DNA of 64,000 bases. It comes from Pseudomonas fluorescens (GTDB lineage: Bacteria; Pseudomonadota; Gammaproteobacteria; Pseudomonadales; Pseudomonadaceae). Positions within the stretch are counted from its first letter, which is position 1. Every line of letters begins with the position of its first letter. The notes under the pieces were generated by a model. It was not told the DNA's origin. It ran no database searches and worked only from the letters and a program-made list of their open reading frames with translations. The translations under genes were made by a program, and so were the position numbers. Below, one piece after another: positions 16,772 through 26,159 of this stretch. The DNA is taken from contig NZ_CABVIY010000010.1 in the NCBI RefSeq assembly GCF_902498195.1, forward strand, positions 62,001 to 126,000, written 5' to 3'.

Positions 16772-18568
16772 TCAGAGGGCGAATAGCTCCGCCGGCAGCT
16801 GCATCAGGCAATCACTCCCCGCCTCGATCCCCGCCCGGTGCGCCTCGGTGCGCGGCAACAGGCGCTTGAAGTAAAACTCGCTGGTCGCCAGTTTCGCCCG
16901 GCAGAAATCGGCATCGCCGCTGCCCTCTTCCAGCCGAGCCTGCGCCACCAACGCCATGCGCAACCACAAATAACCCAGAATGATGTAACCGCTGTACATC
17001 AGGTAATCCACCGAGGCGGCCCCGACCTCATCCGGATTGTTCATCGCGGCCATGCCGACCCGGGTCGTCAACTCACCCCATTGCCGATTCAGGTCATTGA
17101 GCTGGGCCACATGGACGGCCAACTGTGGATGCGCGGCGTTGGCCAGGCAGAACTTGTGGACGATTCTGGTAAAGCCCCGCAGCAGCTTGCCCTGGCTGCC
17201 GAGGACTTTTCGCCCGAGCAAGTCCAGCGCCTGAATACCGTTGGTGCCCTCATAGATCGGCGCGATACGGCAATCGCGAACCAGTTGCTCCATGCCCCAT
17301 TCACGAATGAAACCATGGCCGCCGAACACCTGCATGCCGTGGTTGGTCACCTCCAGGCCGGTTTCGGTCATGAAGGCTTTGCAGATCGGCGTGAGGAACG
17401 CCAACAGGTCTTCGGCGTCCTGGCGCGCCGCCGCGTCCGCGCTCAGGTGCGCGGTGTCCAGCAACTGCGCGGTGAAATAGGTCAGCGCGCGGTTGCCTTC
17501 GTTGAAGGCTTTCATCGTCAGCAACATCCGGCGGACGTCGGGATGAACGATGATCGGGTCGGCGGCTTTTTCCGGCGCTTTCGGGCCGGTCAGCGCGCGC
17601 ATCTGCAAGCGCTCATTGGCGTACTTGATCGCCCCCTGGAAACTCGCTTCGCCCAGACACAAACCCTGCATGCCAGTACCCAGCCGCGCATGGTTCATCA
17701 TGGTGAACATGCAGTTCAGGCCCTTGTTGGCTTCACCGATCAGGAAACCCTGGGCGCCGTCGAAGTTCAGCACGCAGGTGGCCGAGGCCTTGATGCCCAT
17801 TTTGTGTTCGATGGACCCGCACGACACGCCATTGCGCGCCCCGGCTTCGCCCGCGGCATCGGGCAGGAACTTGGGCACGATGAACAGTGAAATGCCCTTG
17901 GTCCCGGCGGGCGCATCCGGCAGTTTCGCCAACACCAGGTGAATGATGTTGTCGCTCATGTCGTGCTCACCGGCAGAGATGAAAATCTTGCTGCCGGAGA
18001 TTGCATAACTGCCATCGGCCTGGGGCACGGCGCGGGTCTTGATGATGCCCAGGTCGGTGCCGCAATGGGCTTCGGTCAGGCACATGGTGCCGGTCCATTG
18101 GCCGGCGGTGAGTTTGCTCAGGTAGGTCTGTTTCTGCGCGTCGGTGCCGTGGGCGTGGATCGCCGACATGGCGCCATGGGTCAGGCCAGGGTACATGCCC
18201 CACGAGGTGTTGCTGGACGCCACCATTTCGCTGATGACCAGCCCCAGGGAGCTGGGCAAACCCTGGCCACCGTAGGCCGGATCGGCCGCCAAACCATGCC
18301 AGCCGCCTTCCACGTATTGTGCGAACGCCTGCTTGAAGCCGGCCGGCGTCGTCACCACGCCGTTGTCGAAATGGCAGCCCTCTTCGTCGCCGCTGCGGTT
18401 GAGGGGCGACAGCACGTTCTCGCAGAATTTCGCGCCTTCCTCGAGGATCGCATTGATCATGTCCGGGCTGGCGTCGTTGGCCCCCAGTGCCGCGTAGTGG
18501 CTGTGAAAGTCGAAGACGTGGTCGATCAGAAAGCGCATGTCGCGCAGGGGAGCTTTGTACTCGGGCAT
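16772..18568 (-). CDS. Acyl-CoA dehydrogenase (large, PA0507-like)
   Basis: A 598-residue paralogue of the two other dehydrogenases here. It carries 'MCLTEAHCGTDLG', 'FISAGEHDMSDNI' and the catalytic-base motif 'YEGTNGIQALDLLGRK'. It begins 'MPEYKAPLRDMRF', matching its paralogues, so ATG 18568 is well supported; GGAG lies about 8 nt upstream. The alpha,beta-dehydrogenation of acyl-CoA esters is the expected reaction, with electrons passed to ETF. The gene is separated from its downstream paralogue by a family-2 REPIN, so the two may be separate transcripts. Confidence 0.92.
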   Translation of the reverse strand: MPEYKAPLRDMRFLIDHVFDFHSHYAALGANDASPDMINAILEEGAKFCENVLSPLNRSGDEEGCHFDNGVVTTPAGFKQAFAQYVEGGWHGLAADPAYGGQGLPSSLGLVISEMVASSNTSWGMYPGLTHGAMSAIHAHGTDAQKQTYLSKLTAGQWTGTMCLTEAHCGTDLGIIKTRAVPQADGSYAISGSKIFISAGEHDMSDNIIHLVLAKLPDAPAGTKGISLFIVPKFLPDAAGEAGARNGVSCGSIEHKMGIKASATCVLNFDGAQGFLIGEANKGLNCMFTMMNHARLGTGMQGLCLGEASFQGAIKYANERLQMRALTGPKAPEKAADPIIVHPDVRRMLLTMKAFNEGNRALTYFTAQLLDTAHLSADAAARQDAEDLLAFLTPICKAFMTETGLEVTNHGMQVFGGHGFIREWGMEQLVRDCRIAPIYEGTNGIQALDLLGRKVLGSQGKLLRGFTRIVHKFCLANAAHPQLAVHVAQLNDLNRQWGELTTRVGMAAMNNPDEVGAASVDYLMYSGYIILGYLWLRMALVAQARLEEGSGDADFCRAKLATSEFYFKRLLPRTEAHRAGIEAGSDCLMQLPAELFAL

Positions 18569-18655
18569 GGTCGTTTCTCCGGCGGCAGGTTTTCTTCAAC
18601 CTACTGCTGGCAACCACGCCTCACAATCACAGTCCAGACGCTGAATGCGCCATCA

Positions 18656-19969
18656 TCACTCAACCGCAGCGGCATCCATGCGCACGGCGCCACGGCGGGT
18701 CTGCCCGAAGGCCACCACGCAGTTTCGCCCGGCGCCCTTGGCGCTGTAGAGCGCCTGGTCAGCGGACTTGAGCACTTCTTCGGGGGTGCGCTGCTCGACC
18801 CGTTCGGCGACGCCGATACTGACCGTGACCGACACGCTCGACGCGCTGGAACCGGAGCGACGCTGACGGCCCTGACTGTCATCTTGCGGACGGTTGTCCT
18901 GATTGCGCAGGTGAATGTTGTAGGTGGCGATGGACTCGCGAATCACTTCCAGGTGCGGCATGCACTCTTCGAGGGTCTTGCCTGCAAACACCAGGGCAAA
19001 TTCCTCGCCGCCGTAGCGATAGGCCTTGCCGCCACCGCCGATTTTCGCCAGCTTGCTGGCCACCAGGCGCAACACCTGGTCACCGACATCGTGGCCATGG
19101 GTGTCGTTGAATTTCTTGAAGTGGTCGACGTCGCTCATGGCCAGCACGTAGTTGCGCCCCAGGCGCTGCATGCGTTCGTTCAACGCGCGGCGCCCCGGCA
19201 GCCCCGTCAGCTCGTCACGGAAGGCCATTTGATAGGCCTCATGGGCCACGGCGGCGGCGATCATCAGCATCACCTGGCTGCACATGATGTTCAGGGTGAA
19301 CGGCAGGATGAAGGTTTTCGGCAGCATCCAGAACAGCCCGAGCAAACCCACCAGTTGCGCGGCGTGCAGCGGCCTCGGGTTGCGCCAGTACTGCCAGGCC
19401 AGCAGCAGGAATGAGGCGATGAACACCGGATACGACAGCTGGATCAGGCTCATCCATGACCCGTGCCAGGACGGCCAGCGGATCTCCGACAGCCACATCA
19501 ACAGCGCCTGGGGGTAACTCTGCTCCAGCCCCAACGCCACGCTGCCCACCGCCAGCAACACGGCAAAACGCGCCACCATGTCCTGGAACAGGTGGGTTCG
19601 CTCCTGCCACGCGGCGAACACGCCAAACAGCAGCGGCAGCAGCAGGCAACACAAATGAAAGACCACGGCGGCGTCTTCGCGCACCTTGCCGTTGTCGCGG
19701 TAGTAATCGGTCTGGGTGTCGAGCAGGAAGTAGGCGATGTACACCGTGACCATCAGGAACAGTTCACGCTGACGTCGGTAAACCGCGCAGTAGGCACCGC
19801 CGAGCAGCAGCACCAGGGTGGGCAGCACGTTGAACAGCGAGGTGAAGAAGACGTTCAGATCCTTGACGTACGCAGCCGCGAGCCCCGCCAACAACAGCAG
19901 CAATGACGGCAAAAAATGACTGAAACGTACAGCGGAAGAACGCGGCAAGGGTAAAGCTCCGACCGTCAT
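18656..19969 (-). CDS. Membrane-anchored diguanylate cyclase (GGDEF)
   Basis: A 437-residue inner-membrane protein with about seven hydrophobic segments in its first 240 residues, then a GGDEF domain. The active site is 'RYGGEEFALVF' and the metal aspartate is in 'AMSDVDHFKKFND'. It should make cyclic-di-GMP from two GTP. The product-inhibition I-site RxxD is absent before the active site ('KIGGGGKAYR'). An unusual hydrophilic insert ('NQDNRPQDDSQGRQRR' with Ser-rich tail) interrupts the domain near residues 370-390. ATG 19969 is a choice among several in-frame starts. The sensory N-terminus has no recognised ligand domain. Confidence 0.88.
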   Translation of the reverse strand: MTVGALPLPRSSAVRFSHFLPSLLLLLAGLAAAYVKDLNVFFTSLFNVLPTLVLLLGGAYCAVYRRQRELFLMVTVYIAYFLLDTQTDYYRDNGKVREDAAVVFHLCCLLLPLLFGVFAAWQERTHLFQDMVARFAVLLAVGSVALGLEQSYPQALLMWLSEIRWPSWHGSWMSLIQLSYPVFIASFLLLAWQYWRNPRPLHAAQLVGLLGLFWMLPKTFILPFTLNIMCSQVMLMIAAAVAHEAYQMAFRDELTGLPGRRALNERMQRLGRNYVLAMSDVDHFKKFNDTHGHDVGDQVLRLVASKLAKIGGGGKAYRYGGEEFALVFAGKTLEECMPHLEVIRESIATYNIHLRNQDNRPQDDSQGRQRRSGSSASSVSVTVSIGVAERVEQRTPEEVLKSADQALYSAKGAGRNCVVAFGQTRRGAVRMDAAAVE

Positions 19970-20118
19970 AACAATTGATGGCATTGTGCCTGCAATGCAG
20001 GTCAATAAGCACACACATTCTGACCAAGGTCACATGGCCATCATTGTTAACGGCAGCTGCCCGGACTTACTGAGCGATGGGACAGGTTTTTTTTGATCAT
20101 GCGTAACTGGATGCAACA

Positions 20119-20154
20119 CCCGCCACCGCCCCCTTGAAGGGGGTCGATGGCGGG
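20119..20154. terminator. Strong hairpin downstream of the di-heme peroxidase gene
   Basis: CCCGCCA...CCCCCTT pairs with AAGGGGG...TGGCGGG, 15 nt after the stop of the minus-strand gene. There is no T run directly after it on that strand, so termination may be weak or the stem may protect the 3' end. Confidence 0.6.
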
Positions 20155-20169
20155 ACAGGGAGAGGTCAC

Positions 20170-22302
20170 TCAAATATCGTTGTTGAACGGTTGCAGTGGC
20201 CCCATTTCGGGCCTGCGGCCTTCAGCACCGATCGGACTGAGCTGGATGTTGGCGTCCTGCGCCTGGCGGGTGGTGATCTTCGGGCTGACCGGTTTTTGCG
20301 TCACGGCGTTTTCGTCACCCACGTGGCCCTGAGGCAGTACCAGTGAAGGATGATCGAACGGCGCCCGTTCCCACGCGACCCGCGGGTCGGTCAGGCCGAC
20401 TTCCATGAATTTGACCAGTGCATCCACTTCATCGGGCGTGAGGTTGAGGTTGGTCATGTCCGGATCGAGGTTCGAGCCGTTGTGCTGGTTGACCGTCGGG
20501 TGCTCGAAACCGCTGGTGTTGCTGGCATCTTCGCCGCGCCGGTCGCCGCCCCGGTTGTAGAACTCCATGACCTGCTTGAGCGTCGAGCGACTGCCGTTGT
20601 GGAAGTAAGGCCCGGTCAACGCGATGTTGCGCAGTGTCGGCGTCTTGAAGGCGCCATCGACCGAATCACGGAATCCGATGCTCGGCTGGAGCGTCGCATC
20701 GCAGGGAATCGCCGCGCTCAACGGCGCTTCGAAGGTGCAGACGTCGACATCCAGCGAGTCCGGGATCTTCCCGCCTTTGAGCACAGTGTTGTACTGACGG
20801 GTGAAGGACAACGGGTTGCCCCAGGCATCGTTGCCACCGAGCGCCAGGTCTTCCGAGGTCGGGCGCACGCCGGTGTTGTAGAAACCGTTGTCGTAGAGCG
20901 TCGTCAGGCCGTCCGCCATGACCATGCGTTCGATGCGCTCACGGGGGTGGAACTGCAAACGGCTGGCGGCGTTGGTCAGCTCCGCGCCGCCATGGCAATT
21001 GACGCACTTGCCCTTGCCCAGGAACAGCTCCATGCCCTGGACCTGCTGCGCGTTCATGGCCGAGTGATCACCCTGCAAGTAAGCATCCAGCGGCGCCTGG
21101 TCGGACACCAGCGTGGCTTCATACATCTGGATCGCCAGGCCGAAGAACAGCGGGAAGTTGGCTTCCATCTGGGTGTACGGCGCGCCCCCCACCGACACTT
21201 GCTGCGTGGCATTCCACAGGCGTGGCTGGAACGCATTCTTGATCAGTTCGCGGTAGGTTGGCCGACGGGCTCCCGACACCGGGCCGAGTACCGAGTCGGT
21301 GGAGGCGATCCGCTGCTGCTTGAGCATCAGCGTGTCGAGCATGCGCCGGCCGATGTCGGCAAAGGTGCGCCCGCCGCAGGACATTTCCACGGCGCTGCCG
21401 GGAGGCCCGACCGCCTGCGAGGCGGCGGAGGCATCGTTAAGCGCCAGGCGTACCTTGAGCGCCACGCCGCTGTTGTCCTTGGTCACGTAGATCCCGGCAT
21501 CGGGGTCTCGGTTACCAAATGGCGAGAAGCCGTTGAACACGTTATTGGCCCGGCCATCCCAGAAATTGCGCACGTTGAACGCGGCGTTGATCACCGACGG
21601 CGCGTTGCGGCCGGTGCTGCGCCGGACATTGATGCCGCCGACCTGGAAGATCCCGTCCGGTTGCTGGGTGCATTTGTCGAAGCGCGGCTGGTTGGGCTTG
21701 ACGAAGTTGGCGTCGAACACGCCTTGGGAACCGATCACGTCGTCAGTCGAGTAAACGATGGCTGAATTACGATCCAGTGGGTTGGACAGGACGTGAGTCG
21801 GGAAGTCGGCTTTCTTCAACAGGTAATTAGGCCCGCCCTTGCCTCCGGACCGGGTCGTGTAGGAAGGCACATCGCCCGGGATGTCGGAAGCCATGAACGG
21901 CTTGTTGAAGATCGATGCGACGTTGGCGTTGGTGTGCGCCTGGCCGGGGTTGATCTGGTTGGTGGTGCGGTGATCGACGCCGGCGTGGTAGTGGCAGGAG
22001 GCGCAGGCGGTGGTGCTGTCGCTGCCAACCTCCATGTCCCAGAACAGTGCCTTGCCCAACAGCACCGCCGCCGAGCGGTTGAGCACGTAGTCGGTCATCA
22101 GATCGACCTTGCGCCCGCCCTCGGTACCCGAGGGATCGGGGGGCATCATGCCGCGCAGCGATTGCAGGCTGGGCACCTCCACCTCCGGCACGGGGGGCTC
22201 GACCTCCTCGGGGTCCGCGGCGAAAGCGGCGTTCAGTGACAGGCCGCTCATGAGCGCGCAGACCAGGGGGATGATGTGCAGGACTCGCAAGTATTTGACC
22301 AT
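20170..22302 (-). CDS. Secreted di-heme cytochrome c peroxidase/MauG-family protein
   Basis: A 710-residue protein with a cleavable Sec signal peptide ('HIIPLVCALMSGLSL' ending 'AAFA|AD'). It has two c-type heme motifs: 'CASCH' near residue 100 and 'CVNCH' in the second half. This is the BCCP/MauG superfamily, but the protein is about twice the length of classical CcpA, with long inserts. It should act in the periplasm as a peroxidase or a radical-forming oxidase; the partner is unknown. ATG 22302 is chosen for the GGGAGAG ribosome site and because it begins the signal peptide. No adjacent MauA-like substrate gene is seen. Confidence 0.85.
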   Translation of the reverse strand: MVKYLRVLHIIPLVCALMSGLSLNAAFAADPEEVEPPVPEVEVPSLQSLRGMMPPDPSGTEGGRKVDLMTDYVLNRSAAVLLGKALFWDMEVGSDSTTACASCHYHAGVDHRTTNQINPGQAHTNANVASIFNKPFMASDIPGDVPSYTTRSGGKGGPNYLLKKADFPTHVLSNPLDRNSAIVYSTDDVIGSQGVFDANFVKPNQPRFDKCTQQPDGIFQVGGINVRRSTGRNAPSVINAAFNVRNFWDGRANNVFNGFSPFGNRDPDAGIYVTKDNSGVALKVRLALNDASAASQAVGPPGSAVEMSCGGRTFADIGRRMLDTLMLKQQRIASTDSVLGPVSGARRPTYRELIKNAFQPRLWNATQQVSVGGAPYTQMEANFPLFFGLAIQMYEATLVSDQAPLDAYLQGDHSAMNAQQVQGMELFLGKGKCVNCHGGAELTNAASRLQFHPRERIERMVMADGLTTLYDNGFYNTGVRPTSEDLALGGNDAWGNPLSFTRQYNTVLKGGKIPDSLDVDVCTFEAPLSAAIPCDATLQPSIGFRDSVDGAFKTPTLRNIALTGPYFHNGSRSTLKQVMEFYNRGGDRRGEDASNTSGFEHPTVNQHNGSNLDPDMTNLNLTPDEVDALVKFMEVGLTDPRVAWERAPFDHPSLVLPQGHVGDENAVTQKPVSPKITTRQAQDANIQLSPIGAEGRRPEMGPLQPFNNDI

Positions 22303-22990
22303 GGTGACTCTCCCGATACAGAGCGGAGTTGCCAGGCTCCGGTTAACCCGTCGCGAGATGGACTCATGGCCAGACACCTTGCTGCCCGCACGCGCGACGA
22401 CATCGAACCGAAGTTGTCGGGTACAAGGCATGGCTGGACTGGCGAAGTGCTCGCTAATCGTTGGCTGATAAGTATTGGCTCGTCGCTCTGCGGCGACGCT
22501 TAAGTGCACTGTAGTCGTAACAAAAGATTTCGGAAGGTTAAATTTACAATTTTTATTTGGCGGGAACTGAATAACCAACACTTGCGCAACTTCGGGGGAA
22601 AGACGCCCCCGTTTTGGGGATAACCCCCCACAACGCCCAGCCCGCCTGACGCACAAGCCTTACCGTGCTGGGTTTTAGATTTGGCAGAGTTATTGCTGCA
22701 TTGAAACAATGCAAACCTGGAAAGAGAGTCAATGCCAGAGAAACAGCGTCAAGCTTACTTACTGCATATTGTGCCAAAGGCAACTCGAACTGAAGTCACT
22801 ACTTGAACTCCAGCAACTAATCTTGTGCGTTAGTTTTATAAATACCCTGTAGGAGCGAGCACGCTCGCGATGGACCTTAACGATAACGCGCACTTCCCGG
22901 TTAAACCTATCGCCCCCGGCAATAATAAGCAGGCGAAAAAAAACCGCCGGCCCCGAAGGACCAGCGGTTCTTGAAGAACAGCGTTAAGGC
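22303..22990. other. 688-nt intergenic region
   Basis: No convincing gene was found. It holds the promoter and leader of the minus-strand peroxidase gene, including a small stem CGTCGC/GCGACG at about 22484-22501. It also holds a G/C-run segment near 22600-22630, a solitary REP-like copy (CTGTAGGAGCGAGCACGCTC) at 22848-22871, and the terminator of the next dehydrogenase at 22936-22969. The part at 22500-22560 is markedly AT-rich. Confidence 0.6.
22936..22969 (-). terminator. Terminator of the PsrA-box acyl-CoA dehydrogenase gene
   Basis: On the minus strand an imperfect GC stem (AACCGCTGGTCC with GGCCGGCGGTT, loop TTCGG) is followed by eight T residues, 21 nt after the stop codon. Confidence 0.9.
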
Positions 22991-24796
22991 TTAGTAGCCC
23001 AGCGCGAAGTCTTCTTCTTTCATGTCCATCAGGTTGTTGGCGCCCGACAGCATGGTTGCAACGTGCGTGCGGGTACGCGGCAGGATGCGCTGGAAGTAGA
23101 AGCGCGCCGTCTGCAGCTTGGCGGTGTAGAACGCCGCGTCGGTCGTGCCGGCCGCCAGTTTCTCGGCAGCCAGGCGTGCCATGTCAGCCCAGAAGTAAGC
23201 CAGGCAGGCGTAACCGGAGTACATCAGGTAGTCCACCGAGGCCGCGCCGACTTCTTCGCGATCCTTCATGGCCGCCATGCCGACCTTCATGGTCAGCTCG
23301 CCCCATTCCTTGTTCAGTGCAGCCAGCGGTGCGACGAATTCCTTGACCGCTTCGTTGCCTTCGTTGGTCTGGCAGAACTTGTGGACGATCTTGGTGAAAC
23401 CTTTGAGCGCCTCGCCCTGGGTCATCAGCACTTTACGGCCCAGCAGGTCGAGCGCCTGGATACCGGTGGTGCCTTCGTACAGCATGGAAATGCGGCTGTC
23501 GCGAACGTTCTGCTCCATGCCCCACTCGGCGATGAAACCGTGGCCGCCGTAAATCTGCACGCCGTGGTTAGCCGATTCGAAACCGACTTCGGTCATGAAG
23601 GCCTTGGCGATCGGTGTCATGAAGGCCAGCAGTGCGTCGGCTTTCTTCTTCTCTTCTTCGTCGACGCCGTATTTGACGATGTCGACCTGTTTGGCGGTGA
23701 AATAAACCATGGCGCGGTTGCCTTCAGCGAACGCCTTCATGGTCAACAGCATACGGCGTACATCAGGGTGCACGATGATCGGGTCAGCGGCTTTTTCCGG
23801 TGCTTTCGGGCCGGTCAGCGAGCGCATTTGCAGGCGATCGCGAGCGTACTTCAGGCCGCCCTGGAAGCCGATTTCGGCGTGGGCCAGACCTTGCAGCGCG
23901 GTGCCCAGGCGTGCGGTGTTCATGAAGGTGAACATGCAGTTCAGGCCTTTGTTCGCCGGGCCGATCAGGAAACCGGTGGCCGCGTCGAAGTTCATCACGC
24001 ACGTGGCGTTGCCGTGGATGCCCATCTTGTGTTCCAGGGAACCGCAGGACACCGCGTTACGCGCGCCGATCGAACCGTCGGCGTTCGGCATGAATTTAGG
24101 CACGATGAACAGGGAAATGCCCTTGGTACCGGCCGGTGCGTCCGGCAGGCGAGCCAGCACGATGTGGACGATGTTGTCGGCCATGTCGTGTTCACCGGCC
24201 GAGATGAAGATCTTGGTGCCGGAGACTTTGTAGGAACCGTCGGCCTGAGGTTCGGCCTTGGTGCGCAGCATGCCCAGGTCGGTACCGCAGTGAGGTTCGG
24301 TCAGGCACATGGTGCCGGTCCATTCGCCGGACACCAGCTTGGTCAGGTAAGCCTCTTGCTGCTCAGGCGTGCCGTGCTCGGAGATGGTGTTCATCGCACC
24401 GTGCGACAGGCCCGGGTACATGCCCCACGACCAGTTGGCTTCGCCGACCATTTCGCTGACAGCCAGCCCCAGGGATTCCGGCAGGCCTTGGCCGCCGTGC
24501 TCGACGTCATGGGCCAGGCTTGGCCAGCCGCCTTCGACGAATTGCTTGTAGGCCTCTTTGAAACCGGTCGGGGTTTTAACGCCGGACTCACTCCAGGTGC
24601 AGCCTTCGAGGTCGCCCACGCGGTTCAGCGGTGCCAGCACCTGCTCACAAAACTTGGCGCCTTCTTCGAGAATGGCGTCAACCATGTCCGGAGTTGCGTC
24701 CGCGCAAGCCGGAAGGCTCTGATAGTGCGCTTCGTAGCCGAGCAGTTCGTCACGAACGAAGCGAATATCACGCAAGGGGGCCTTGTAGTCAGGCAT
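22991..24796 (-). CDS. Acyl-CoA dehydrogenase (FadE1/PA0506-like)
   Basis: A 601-residue beta-oxidation flavoprotein beginning 'MPDYKAPLRDIRF'. It carries 'MCLTEPHCGTDLG', 'FISAGEHDMADNI' and the catalytic glutamate in 'YEGTTGIQALDLLGRK'. Length and position beside the biotin genes match P. aeruginosa PA0506, reported as the long-chain dehydrogenase FadE1 (recalled). Two boxes matching the fatty-acid-responsive repressor PsrA lie 62-88 nt upstream, which supports induction by long-chain fatty acids. Codon use is more optimised than in its two paralogues, fitting high expression. Confidence 0.93.
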   Translation of the reverse strand: MPDYKAPLRDIRFVRDELLGYEAHYQSLPACADATPDMVDAILEEGAKFCEQVLAPLNRVGDLEGCTWSESGVKTPTGFKEAYKQFVEGGWPSLAHDVEHGGQGLPESLGLAVSEMVGEANWSWGMYPGLSHGAMNTISEHGTPEQQEAYLTKLVSGEWTGTMCLTEPHCGTDLGMLRTKAEPQADGSYKVSGTKIFISAGEHDMADNIVHIVLARLPDAPAGTKGISLFIVPKFMPNADGSIGARNAVSCGSLEHKMGIHGNATCVMNFDAATGFLIGPANKGLNCMFTFMNTARLGTALQGLAHAEIGFQGGLKYARDRLQMRSLTGPKAPEKAADPIIVHPDVRRMLLTMKAFAEGNRAMVYFTAKQVDIVKYGVDEEEKKKADALLAFMTPIAKAFMTEVGFESANHGVQIYGGHGFIAEWGMEQNVRDSRISMLYEGTTGIQALDLLGRKVLMTQGEALKGFTKIVHKFCQTNEGNEAVKEFVAPLAALNKEWGELTMKVGMAAMKDREEVGAASVDYLMYSGYACLAYFWADMARLAAEKLAAGTTDAAFYTAKLQTARFYFQRILPRTRTHVATMLSGANNLMDMKEEDFALGY

Positions 24797-24857
24797 AGCG
24801 ATAAACCTCTGCTGATGTAACCGGGAATGAACGACCGTGTTGTTGTGGTATGACGGT

Positions 24858-24884
24858 CAAACAGTTGTTTGAAACATACGTTTA
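24858..24884. promoter_or_regulatory. Tandem PsrA-type operators
   Basis: CAAACAGTTGTTTG (24858-24871) is a perfect match to the PsrA consensus (G/C)AAAC-N2-4-GTTT(G/C). GAAACATACGTTTA (24871-24884), sharing one base with it, is a second near-perfect box. They lie 62 and 75 nt upstream of the FadE1-like start. PsrA releases such sites when bound to long-chain fatty acids. Confidence 0.8.
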
Positions 24885-25074
24885 CGCCTAAATCTTGTCA
24901 AGCGTCGATCTTTTGCCGATCGCCATCGACTCCGTCGCCATGCAGGGCGCGCAGCCGGGCAACGGCGTTGCCCGAGCAACACGCGATGCAGGAAAGAATA
25001 GTTTGCAGAGAAGGACTTACGCAGAAAAACGCCGCGAAGGATCGCGGCGTCGGGGGGGCGGGTTCAGCGAAGCA

Positions 25075-25371
25075 TCAAGCGAAGGTGTCGATCAACGTAC
25101 CGAGCATTTCGTCGGATGCCTTGGCGACTTTGGCGCCCAATTCCACCTGTAATTTGCCTTGGGCCATTTCCACCATGTTGCTGGCCAGGTCCGATTGCTG
25201 GCTGCGATCGACCGAACGCAGGCGATCGGCCTGAACCTCGGAAGACTGGCTGGTGACCGAACGCTCCAGGGTTTGGTTGGCAATCTGCCCGGCGGCTTGA
25301 TCGACACGGTTCTGCCCTGTCTGAAGGGTGCTCAGACCGGCATAAAAAGCGGTGTTTCCTGAGATTTCCAT
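25075..25371 (-). CDS. Conserved small protein with flagellar basal-body-like N-terminus (PA0505-like position)
   Basis: A 98-residue protein. Its first 35 residues ('NTAFYAGLSTLQTGQNRVDQ', 'AAGQIANQT') recall the N-terminal amphipathic helix of flagellar rod and hook proteins. The C-terminal 'NMVEMAQGKLQVELGAKV' also recalls the rod/hook C-terminal helix 'NMVEMIQAQRAYELNAKV'. It has no central domain, so it looks like the two axial helices alone. It sits between bioD and the FadE1-like gene, as PA0505 does in P. aeruginosa (recalled). Function is unknown. Confidence 0.8.
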   Translation of the reverse strand: MEISGNTAFYAGLSTLQTGQNRVDQAAGQIANQTLERSVTSQSSEVQADRLRSVDRSQQSDLASNMVEMAQGKLQVELGAKVAKASDEMLGTLIDTFA

Positions 25372-25478
25372 GGGAGAACTCGTCCTTGTAAAGGATCAAC
25401 AGCGGCTATTGAAGCAGAGGCTTGAGCAAAACACCCGACAAAAACACTAATGGCACAGTGCCTTGTCATAGCCAAAAT

Positions 25479-26159
25479 CTAGTCGAGCAAATCCAGCTGC
25501 AGGTGTTCCGCCACGGCTTCGGCCGTCACCACCTTGAGTTTCGGCACCCGTCCAAGGCACGGCGCCGGGATACGCTCGGCCAGGGTCGCCAGGTTCTCCT
25601 CCAGGCGCGAGGTCTTCGGATCAATGATGTTGGCCACCCACCCCGCCAGCTGCAAACCGTCCCGGGCAATGGCCTCGGCGGTCAGCAACGCATGGCTGAT
25701 GCACCCCAGGCGCACCCCGACCACCAGGATCACCGGCAACCCCAGCGCGATGGCCAGGTCAGACAGGTTGTCCTGATCCGCCAACGGCACGCGCCAGCCA
25801 CCGGCGCCTTCGATCAAGGTGAAGTCGGCCTGCATGTCGAGAATCTGCTGCATGGGCGTCAACAGCGACTGCACCGTCAACGCCACGCCCGCCTCGCGTG
25901 CTGCCAGGTGCGGGGCGATGGGCGGTTCGAACGCCAGCGGGTTGACCTGTGGATAGGTCAACGGCAGCGAACACTCCGCCAGCAGCGCCAGCGCATCGGC
26001 GTTGCGCAAGCCCTTGGGCGTCACATCGCAACCCGAGGCGACGGGTTTGCCCGCCGCCGTGCTCAGGCCTGCCGACCGCGCGGCGTGCAGCAAACCGGCG
26101 GCTACCGTGGTTTTTCCGACATCGGTGTCGGTGCCGGTGATGAAATAGGCTGCGCTCAT
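25479..26159 (-). CDS. bioD: Dethiobiotin synthetase
   Basis: A 226-residue ATP-dependent carboxylase that closes the ureido ring of dethiobiotin from DAPA and CO2, the penultimate step of biotin synthesis. The P-loop 'GTDTDVGKTTVAAGLL' lies at the N-terminus, with 'GKPVASGC' and 'EGAGGWRVPL' following, all BioD signatures. Its ATG overlaps the bioC stop (ATGA). It is the last gene of the bio operon. Confidence 0.97.
   Translation of the reverse strand: MSAAYFITGTDTDVGKTTVAAGLLHAARSAGLSTAAGKPVASGCDVTPKGLRNADALALLAECSLPLTYPQVNPLAFEPPIAPHLAAREAGVALTVQSLLTPMQQILDMQADFTLIEGAGGWRVPLADQDNLSDLAIALGLPVILVVGVRLGCISHALLTAEAIARDGLQLAGWVANIIDPKTSRLEENLATLAERIPAPCLGRVPKLKVVTAEAVAEHLQLDLLD

Noticed and set aside
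14677..24820. Long plus-strand frames opposite the acyl-CoA dehydrogenases and peroxidase
   Set aside because: Antisense shadows; repeated because the paralogues share codon use, not because of a conserved antisense gene.
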